Assembly (NCBI GenBank): GCA_025558095.1
Contig: JAIVFI010000005.1
Coordinates: 682,001-746,000 of the forward strand
Origin: Hyaloraphidium curvatum
Taxonomy: Eukaryota; Monoblepharomycota; Hyaloraphidiomycetes; Hyaloraphidiales; Hyaloraphidiaceae
Reading direction: 5' to 3'
DNA length: 64,000 nucleotides
Shown here: piece by piece, positions 56,770-64,000 of the stretch
Layout of the letters: the number at the start of each line of letters is the position of its first letter
Numbering within the stretch: the stretch's first letter is position 1
The notes under the pieces: generated by a model
What the model was told of the DNA's origin: nothing
Seen by the model: the letters and a program-made list of their open reading frames with translations, nothing else
Database searches by the model: none
Program-made: the position numbers and the translations under genes

Positions 56770-59700
56770 GTTCCAGATGGGCAAAGAGTCCCGGCGTTGG
56801 CACAAAATCCGGCCGCCGCGTGGAATGAAAAAGGATGCCGGATCTATTCGCACATCGCCAAGGACGAGCTCGGCCTCGAGTTCAGGAAGAACACAACCTC
56901 GGACAAGGAGATTGCCGACAAGGACAAGTCGCTTTACCTGCACCGCAGCATCCTGCGACTCGCGCCCTTCGCCTCGTGGGCCCCGCGAGCGCCCGTGGAG
57001 AAAGGTTCCGCTCTCGGAATCCCGGAGGAGCTGGACCTCGCTACCTATTTCCGCCCGGCACCACCCGTCGACGAGGGCAACGCCGTCGGGGACGCGGAGC
57101 CGCCGCCGGCTACGGCTTCCACGACCGCGGAGCTCAAGTTCACGGCGGAGCCGTTGACGCCGGCGCTGAGGCAGGAGTACCTCGACGCGACGCGCAATGG
57201 ACACCTCGCGCAGGCCATGCTGGGAGTGCTGTCGGCGATGGAGGCGGCTGCCGGGCTCGGCGGCAACGAGTTCATGACGCGCGTTGAGGCGGTGTACCGG
57301 ACGACAACGATCGGGGGTCTGGAGCCGCGGCACGGGAACCCGGCCGACGCCGGTGGCCGCTGGGTCTACGGGGACCTGTCCGAGATCGTGGACCCGCGGC
57401 TGCCGACGACCGAGATCTGCGCCAACTGCCCCAAGGGCGACGTGGTGCTGGGCTCCCGCCGCTACTTCCTTAACGCGACCAACAGGATCTTCTTCACCGC
57501 CCTCGACACCACCGCTTTGGACCGGCTTCGAGGTCTGCTGGCCGAGACGACGGTGGGCTCGCCTCCGCCATGGACGCGCTCATGTCTGATCCGCGCACGG
57601 CCGTGTCGCAGGACGAGGCGACCAAGACGGCCATCGGCAACGACATCGCCGTCATTGAGTTCGAGCTGCATTTTGCACGCCCGCGACACGCAGCCCGCCG
57701 ACTTTGACGATCAGCACTGGCCCAAGGCGACTCGCGCCCGCGCCCGCGTGATGGGCAACCTGGTCTTCACGGACGCTGGCAAAACCTGCCCCCTCCTATT
57801 CGTGGGCATCGTGCGCACACTGCCTCTGATGCGTTTCCTGACAGCCCTTTTGCGCCCAGATCGACGGCGACGATGATTGTTGCTGTTGCGACAGCATGTC
57901 TAAGATGATGGGAGGCGGCGAGTGGGATGCCGACGTCGCCAAGCGAGCTCTGCTCCTTCACCGCCGCATCCAGCTCGAGCACCTTCGGCTGGAACTCGCA
58001 GCATTCCGCCCGACCTTGGTCATCGGCTTGGGGTCAAACATGGCCCGGATGCTGTGCTCCACGAGCGGGAGCCCTCACCTGCCCAAGCGCTCCCTTCCGT
58101 TTGCGACCGGCGGCATCCTCAACGTGGAATTCAACGTGCGCGGCTCCGATCCCGCAACCGCCTTCCAGCTCGCGGTCGCGCCGCACCCTGTGGCATGCGC
58201 AATGCTGCCCTCCCACCTGGCCGACTCGGTCACCGCCCTCTGCCTCCTCCCGAACCCTGCCAAGGCGGAGGCCGGAGCGGTGTTCGACCCGTCGTCGTAC
58301 TCGGCGGTCGCCGCGCTGGACGCCGCGTCTCGGCTCGCGGCGCGCACTATCGTCCCTGAGGTCTTCACTTTCTGGCCCGAGCGGGGCACCGAGGGCGTCA
58401 CCCACCTGGAGTCGCTCCCCGCGGCTCACCAACGGATCCCTGAGTCGTTCATACCCAGCTGGCTGATATCGAGCTGCGCCAACCTCTTCACGTCGGGCTT
58501 CAAGGAAAAGTTCAAGGACCGGTTCCAGGCCTACCTTGAGATCTTCGCTGCGAATGGCCTCCGCGACCTCGCCTTCGGGAAGTCCCGCACGTACCTGGAT
58601 CGGGCCACCCGCGCGCGGATTGGGCAAGATGCGCCCGCACCGCCGGCAGGCCTCCTGGGCGCGCTGGCCTACCGGCTGCGGTGTCTGCTGGTCCCGCGGT
58701 CCGGTCAGGCGGCGTCTGCTGCGGTCGCCGAGGATGGGGATGAGGTTGCCGTGCTGCTCGAGGACGACGGGCAGGACGCGGTGGCGCTGACGCCGCGAGA
58801 GAGCGTCGCCGCCATCTACGGCCTGAAGCCGCAGGTTGCGGATATCGTCAAGGATCTGGATGGCCTCGGGCGGCATTTTCTGGAACGTTCGTCGGACAGG
58901 ACGCGCGCCAGCACCCAGTCCCTCCTGGATGCCGCGCGCGACCTTCTCTTTGGAGCTCCGGGCGGTGCCGCGCGCCTCCGTCCGATCGCCGACATCCGCC
59001 GCGACGCCGGGCTCGGCGAGGTCGCGTTGACGGACCTGAAGCTCGACGATAAGCTGGGATTTGTCCGGAGCGCTGTCGTGGCTGGGGACCTGAACCAGCG
59101 GCTCACGCCGAGGCTCCATGCGGGCGATCGCTTCTCCAACCTGGACAACGCGGTGTTTGGGAAGTGGCTTGCAGCGTACGTCGGCTTCCTGCTGCGCCAA
59201 GACGAGGGCGGGAAGGACGAGTTCGGTGCTTCCGTGTCGTTTGGCCTGGCGGACTCCCTGGACCACTGCAGGATCCCTGGGGCGGCAGACGGTAGGGTTC
59301 TGGCCAAGGTCAAGAAATGTCTCCGGGACCAGGATCCCGGCGTGAAACTCGAAGGAGGCGACGTGTCCACCCTCCTCCGCAACTATGCCTTGCCAGGCGC
59401 CGTGGCGCTTGGCGCCGGCTCTCCCCGAGATCGACTTCATCGTGAATCGAGCAACTACATCGCGTCGAACGGTGTCGCCACCAGGGTGCTCTTTGAGCAC
59501 CCGCATCATACCAAGGGCTTCAACCGGCTGGGTGGGGCGCGCAGCGCAGTCAAGGTAATGGCATGCTCGCAGCCAAGTTGATGGTCCGCTGACGGTCGAC
59601 CCACCTTCCTCGCAGCCGGGTCACGGTGATCTGCCTCAAGATGCCAAGTGGGTGGCTAGTTGCGTCGGGTGCCAAGGAGGAAGGGGCTGCGATCGCAAGT

Positions 59701-61526
59701 ATCCGAGATGCGGGTGAGCTTTGCCCCAGTCAATTGGTGCTCATTTCCTCCTAATCCTTAACTATCTACTCACCCGTAGCGCCTGCACCAACGCGAATCG
59801 GCAGTGCATCTACAAGATGCCTGTGTGCGAGTGCTGCAACAAGGCGCGTCGCGTCTGCGACGGCAGAATGCCCTCGTGCGGGTAGGTTTCCGTTGTTGAC
59901 ACCTCCTCGCACCTCGTGTTGCTGACTGACACGCTTTCGAACATCAGGCAGTGCACGTATGCAGGGGACACCTGCTCGTGGGAGTTCTTGACAGCCAAAG
60001 GAAGGCGGAAGGCCGGCGACGCCGAGGACTTTGAATGGATCTCCCACGCGCACCACCGCACCATCCCCGAGCTCGCCGGCTGGCACGTTCCCGGCGCCGG
60101 CGCCTCGTCGACGCACGCCTTCATGCGTGGCGTGGTGCTCGAGGGCGAACTCTGCACCAGCTCGGATCCCGGCCCCCGGAACGGCGTCTTTTTCCAGAAG
60201 ATGAAGCAGGGCGAGAAGGACGTCGTCTATTACTTCGACCACAAGCCGAGCGTCGAGACGGCCACCGACGTCGCCTACAACATCGTCGCGGCCTCGGTCG
60301 ACCCGGGTGCCAAGGGCGACACGATTTCGGTCACGGCCTTTGCTGTGGGGAAGGACGGCAAGCTCGAGGAGCTGACGCTCCACCGCTTGTTCCGGCCGCT
60401 GTCGTCGAAAGGGTACAGGGCGAAGGACGAGGCGGCGCGGCCCGACGAGTGGTGGACGGAGCACGAGGACCTGTCGACGCTGATGGCCGAGGTGTCGAAG
60501 TCGCCGTACCCCGTCGACGGCATGCTCGCAGGTGGGCATTGACGAAGCTGCTCTGGCTCGTGGTCGCTCACCCGCTCCTATATTCGCCGATCCGCCTCGC
60601 AGCGTCTGCGTTCCTCAACCACGCCGGCTCGCTCCTCGACCACGCGCAGAGCCGCCACGCCCAGCTCGCCAAGGAGTACCGCTTCCGCGAGAACCAGGCC
60701 CGCCAGGCGGCCATGAAGAACTGGATTCTCGCGGCCGGGGAAGCGGTGTGGCGCCAAAAGGTCTACCTGGAGGCCTTCAACGCCCACGTGGAGAAGGAGC
60801 GGCCGAAGCTCGGCGAGCCGCCGCCTGACCGCGACCACGCGCGCAAGATCGAGGAGGGTGCGCACGCAGCGGGCAGGGACGCGGTGGCGGCGATCGAACG
60901 GATCCCCAACCCCATCGTCCTGTGCGGTGCCGGCCAGGGCACGGGCTCCCGCATGCCGTACGTCGGCAGCATCGCCGATTCTCGCGGCCGGGGAAGCGGT
61001 GTGGCGCCAAAAGGTCTACCTGGAGGCCTTCAACGCCCACGTGGAGAAGGAGCGGCCGAAGCTCGGCGAGCCGCCGCCTGACCGCGACCACGCGCGCAAG
61101 ATCGAGGAGGGTGCGCACGCAGCGGGCAGGGACGCGGTGGCGGCGATCGAACGGATCCCCAACCCCATCGTCCTGTGCGGTGCCGGCCAGGGCACGGGCT
61201 CCCGCATGCCGTACGTCGGCAGCATCGCCGAGTTCCTCTCCCGCCACTTTCTCGTCTTCTTGCTGGGCGAGTACTTTACCTCCCAGCTGTGCCCGACCTG
61301 CCTCGCCAAGCTCGAGCCCAACCCGCTCAAGCGCGGCGACGTCGTGCACAAGCGCTGTGCGACCTGCAAGCGCAACCCCGACCGCGACGGCTTCGACGGC
61401 GAGCTGGTTCTCAACAAGAACCGCTCCGCCACCCTCTGCCTCGTCAGGATCTTCCTTCACATCGTCGCCACTGGCGACCGGCCCGCAGTCTTCACCCATC
61501 GGGCCGCCTCTCGCAACGCCGGATAA
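56770..61526 (+). CDS. Fanzor-like (TnpB-related) nuclease with embedded zinc clusters
   Basis: A multi-exon gene; its 5' end is unsettled, and from ATG 57896 alone it spans 1,037 residues. Introns placed by frame: 57802-57859, 59555-59615, 59714-59779, 59882-59947, 60532-60602 and perhaps 60761-61013. The C-terminal part has the Fanzor/TnpB signature: first RuvC Asp in NIVAASVDPGAKGDT (~60295), ~218 residues later GEYFTSQLCPTC (second RuvC Glu plus [TS][TS]-xx-Cys), then HKRCATC closing a C4 zinc ribbon, and LVLNKNRSATLCLVRI as the third motif. A Fanzor-like NYIASNGVATRVLFEH segment lies further upstream. Fanzors are RNA-guided DNA nucleases carried by transposons in eukaryotes. Oddities: two Zn2Cys6 clusters, a 253-base duplication, Asn at the third motif, two compensating frameshifts (~57561 and 57671-57674). 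No guide RNA or terminal repeats seen. Confidence 0.72.
59661..59975 (+). other. Two tandem Zn(II)2Cys6 clusters within the Fanzor-like protein
   Basis: After splicing 59714-59779 and 59882-59947 the product reads two Gal4-type clusters: Cys-x2-Cys-x5-Cys-x6-Cys-x2-Cys-x6-Cys, six residues, then Cys-x2-Cys-x6-Cys-x6-Cys-x2-Cys-x6-Cys. Both have the usual basic-Cys-Asp and Pro-x-Cys words (GCDRKYPRCGAC; RVCDGRMPSCGQC). The frame is continuous on both sides with the nuclease reading. Each intron falls at a Cys-Gly of the pattern (TGC GG|). Confidence 0.8.
60724..61229. repeat. Perfect 253-base tandem duplication in the nuclease gene
   Basis: 60724-60976 and 60977-61229 are identical over all 253 bases. 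The length is not a multiple of three, so reading straight through shifts frame and stops at 61081. The unit contains exactly one AGGT (AG at 60759-60760), so splicing from GT 60761 to AG 61013 would remove one copy and restore the frame. Confidence 0.95.
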
Positions 61527-61682
61527 ACCTACCCGGCACTTATCTGAATGAGTGAGTCTCGCGCCCATAGATGGGGTATCAGGGTGTTGCGAGTTTTTGA
61601 TGGGGGCGGTTAACTGACGGAAAGCACGCCCCCCTCCCCCTTCTTCCTCCCCCGAAGCCATGACATCCGAATGAGAAGAGGT

Positions 61683-62855
61683 TTATTGGACCCCAAACCG
61701 GCCCATAAGCCGCTGGAAAAGCCCGCCGCTCTTCTTCTTTGGTTCCGCTTTCTCCGCATTCCCACTGTCCTCCTCAACCTCCTTTTTGGCCTTTGGAGAC
61801 GCCGGTGCCGGCTTCGCGGCGGTCGGGCCTACAGCCCGGGCCTTCACGGCCTCGATCAGCTCCAGTCCCTTCTGCTGCCGTGCCAGCATCTCCTCCAGCA
61901 GAGCTCGCTTGTTATCCCCGGCCTGCACTTCGCCCGTGGCCAGGTACGTCGTCCAATCGTCCCACGAGATGCGCGCTTTCCACGCCAGGTCGTACTTTCC
62001 CCGTTCGATGATGCTACGAAGGTCGTCGTCCGAGATCGACGCATCCAGCCTCGCGTAGGCTTCCAGCTTGGCCTTGATGTCGTCCATCGCCTCCTTCCGC
62101 GCGGCAACCTCGCGCGAGATTTCCCACTCGGCCCAGTCGACCCGGGTCTGGTCCGCCTTCCGCTTGTCCTCCAAGGCGTGCTCCAACCGCGTCACCAGCC
62201 GCTCCAAAAAGCGCTCCCGCGTCGACAGCTTCGCTTCCTCCTTCTTTTTGAGGTACCGCGCGTACCAGTCCGGCTCCTTCTTCTGCTGCGAGGCAAGGAG
62301 CCGCAGCCGCACCAGCTCCAGTTCCCGCCGGACCTTGGGCAGGAACTCCAGGGCAAACAGGCTGTGCGTGTCCGTCGGCGAGTCCACGAGCTCGATCAGG
62401 GCGCGCTCGCCCTGGTCGCGCTGCCGGTAGCCCGCGAGGGTGACGCGGGCAAAGTTCTTCTTGCGGTCGCGGTAGCGGAACCGCAGCTCCCCGAGCAGCT
62501 TGGGGACCACGGTCTCTTGTTGCTGCAGGATGGCCGCGGCGCGATGCGCCCGTGAGCAGGATTCCGGCGCCGATCGCGGCGGGCACCCACGTAGACCTTG
62601 TAGCGGAGCGCCCACCGCGCGTAGTCCGTATCGCGCTTCGCCAGCGCGATGGCCTGCCGCCACATGAGCCGTATTAGGGACATCGAGGCGCGCGGCCGGC
62701 GTTCCCACCTTCTCGGCCACCTTCTGGACCTCGCGCGCCTTTGCGTTTGTCGTGATTATCTGCTCGTGCACGACGAGCTGGCCGAGCAGCGTCCGCAGCA
62801 GGTCGCGGCGGTGCAGCGCCGTGCGGCCGAGCTTCCGCATTCGCTGCATCGGCAT
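61683..62855 (-). CDS. Mitochondrial large-subunit ribosomal protein bL17m
   Basis: Three exons (introns 62654-62708 and 62523-62590) give 349 residues. The N-terminal bL17 domain is clear: RKLGRTALHRRDLLRTLLGQ, EQIITTNAKAREVQKVAEK and, past the second splice, VVPKLLGELRFRYRDRKKNF with QRDQGERALIELVD. In yeast the protein is MRPL8. A C-terminal extension of about 200 residues follows, with a long charged helix (WYARYLKKKEEAKLSTRE) and a Lys/Ala-rich end; such extensions are common in mitochondrial ribosomal proteins. It faces the nuclease gene tail to tail, 156 bases apart. Confidence 0.88.
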   Translation of the reverse strand: MPMQRMRKLGRTALHRRDLLRTLLGQLVVHEQIITTNAKAREVQKVAEKVGTPAARLDVPNTAHVAAGHRAGEARYGLRAVGAPLQGLRGCPPRSAPESCSRAHRAAAILQQQETVVPKLLGELRFRYRDRKKNFARVTLAGYRQRDQGERALIELVDSPTDTHSLFALEFLPKVRRELELVRLRLLASQQKKEPDWYARYLKKKEEAKLSTRERFLERLVTRLEHALEDKRKADQTRVDWAEWEISREVAARKEAMDDIKAKLEAYARLDASISDDDLRSIIERGKYDLAWKARISWDDWTTYLATGEVQAGDNKRALLEEMLARQQKGLELIEAVKARAVGPTAAKPAPASPKAKKEVEEDSGNAEKAEPKKKSGGLFQRLMGRFGVQ

Positions 62856-62957
62856 CGTGGCGGCGATGCGCGGGATGGCGCGCGGGGAGAGGTGTGCGGC
62901 GGTCGCGCGCCGCGCGCGCTGCGAGTGATGCGGGGAAGACGCGACTTCAATGCGCCA
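62856..62957. promoter_or_regulatory. Shared upstream region of bL17m and the GPHR gene
   Basis: 102 bases between divergent start codons; a bidirectional promoter is inferred from spacing alone. Confidence 0.4.
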
Positions 62958-64000
62958 ATGCCCACGGCCGCCCTGCTCTTCAATGGAGCGGTCGTCTTCT
63001 GGTGCGAACTGTTCCGAAGCGGCGATCGATCTCCCCTGAGTTTCCGCGGAGCTCCCTCGCCGTGTTCTACCTCTTCGGCTGGGTCTTCACGGAATCGAAG
63101 CTCTTCGCCAACTACGCGGTCCACAACAATGTCGTCCGCGTCGTCTTTGCCCTGCTCTTTGCGCTGTCGTGCGAGGTGTTTGAGCTCATCATCTTTGAGA
63201 TCCTGGACGTGCTGAACAGGGAGTGGGTCGGTCTCCCGGAGCTTGTGTTCCCGAGCTGACGTGTCGTCCGCAGCTTCCGGCGCTGGCACTGGTACGAATC
63301 GCTTCCTTTGGCGCTTGACTCACCCGTTCGGATCGCTGAATGGCCGTTCCGCCGCTTGTTTTGGGAGCAGGAAGTTCTCCCTCTTCCTCATCCTCACGAT
63401 CACCGTCTGCGTGGTCCCGTTCTACCAGTTCGTCATATTCTTTTCTAATCGCCGCTACGGTGCGTTGTCAGACGTGCTCTTTACTCCCTTGGAGGAGCGA
63501 AGGGAGGACCAACTGACTGGGATGCCGGCCAACAGCATGGACAAGGCGGTACCGATATCACCTCTCGTCCCTCTTCTTCATCCCCTACGCTTTCCTCTTC
63601 TGGAAGGTCGGCGACTGGTTCCCGATCCGCTCGGACGGCGATGCGGGGAGAAGGAGCTCCTGTGAGCACTGCAACGGGCCCATGGCCAGGGGGCACACTG
63701 ACAGCCGTGGCAGACCTCGGGGAGGCGCAGATTGAGGCGACCATGGGCCGTGTGGGGGTGGTCGGGGTCACGATGATGGCTCTGCTTTCGGGCTTTGGCG
63801 CGGTGAACGCGCCGTACACGTCTCTTTTCTTCTTTCTCCGGTGCGTTGGCTTCCGTCGGTCATCAGCCTCGCACTCACTTTCGGGACAGACCAGTGACTG
63901 CCGCGCAGATCACTGCCGCGGAGAAGCGTCTCGCCCTGGCGGACGACCAGCTGGCGCACAAGCGCCGCAAGATGGAGGCGGCGCGGACCAAGGTGCAGGA
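62958..64000 (+). CDS. Golgi pH regulator (GPHR/GTG family), cut by the window end
   Basis: Exons joined over 63002-63051, 63223-63273 and 63292-63370, with further introns after 63460, match the start of GPHR: FYLFGWVFTESKLFANY, a second hydrophobic segment LFALSCEVFELIIFEILDVL, RRWHWKFSLFLILTITVCVV leading to VPFYQFVIFF, then WKVGDWFPI and the well-conserved GVVGVTMMALLSGFGAVNAP followed by a helix with EKRLALADDQL. GPHR proteins are multi-pass Golgi/ER anion channels affecting lumen pH; plant relatives were called GTG. The start at ATG 62958 gives a short, mildly hydrophobic first exon. The C-terminal half lies beyond the window. Confidence 0.88.

Noticed and set aside
58034-59509. A 491-codon minus-strand ORF
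   Set aside because: Antisense to the Fanzor-like gene, whose plus-strand reading has family motifs and consistent splice joins.
59661-59975. Zinc clusters as a separate Gal4-type transcription factor gene
   Set aside because: Splice phases join them in frame to the nuclease on both sides and no start or stop separates them; still to be tested with transcripts.

Overview
The window is nuclear DNA of a GC-rich eukaryote, most likely a fungus outside the budding yeasts (a basidiomycete or an early-diverging lineage). Four things point there: genes are split by many very short GT-AG introns (mostly 48-70 bases); eIF1 reads like fungal eIF1; an RRM-plus-Pumilio protein of the fungal Jsn1 type is present; and there are two Zn(II)2Cys6 zinc clusters, a family typical of fungi. 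Species cannot be told from the sequence.

Layout, left to right. 1-3.3 kb: an incomplete hypothetical gene, a 154-residue hypothetical gene and long stretches with no gene I can support. 3.4-14.5 kb: glutathione transferase, Jsn1-type RNA-binding protein, RAD51D, a membrane glycerophosphodiester phosphodiesterase, eIF1 and pinin. 14.6-31.4 kb: one giant gene for midasin (MDN1/REA1), with six AAA modules, a long linker, an acidic tail and a MIDAS domain. 31.4-36.2 kb: adenylosuccinate synthetase and SNF5, back to back. 36.2-38.3 kb: sparse, GC-rich DNA, a small membrane-protein ORF and a 61-62-base minisatellite. 38.3-48.3 kb: a transposon block, made of a head-to-tail array of reverse-transcriptase units interrupted by a 3.0-kb LTR element that encodes only Gag. 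49-56 kb: phosphoacetylglucosamine mutase, a glutamine synthetase of the type I-like/FluG class, an RRM-like gene and a small basic protein. 56.8-61.5 kb: a Fanzor-like (TnpB-related) nuclease gene with two tandem zinc clusters spliced in frame just ahead of its RuvC core. 61.7-64 kb: mitochondrial ribosomal protein bL17m and the start of a Golgi pH regulator gene.

Most identified genes are housekeeping (ribosome assembly, translation, purine and UDP-GlcNAc synthesis, chromatin remodelling, splicing, recombination). Five pairs are head to head with only 64-163 bases between start codons, so shared promoters are likely.

The most unusual locus is the Fanzor-like gene. It combines a fungal DNA-binding module with an RNA-guided-nuclease fold. 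It also carries a perfect 253-base tandem duplication that either breaks the frame or acts as a newly born intron (one AG|GT site per copy), a possible Asp-to-Asn change at the third RuvC motif, and two compensating frameshifts upstream.
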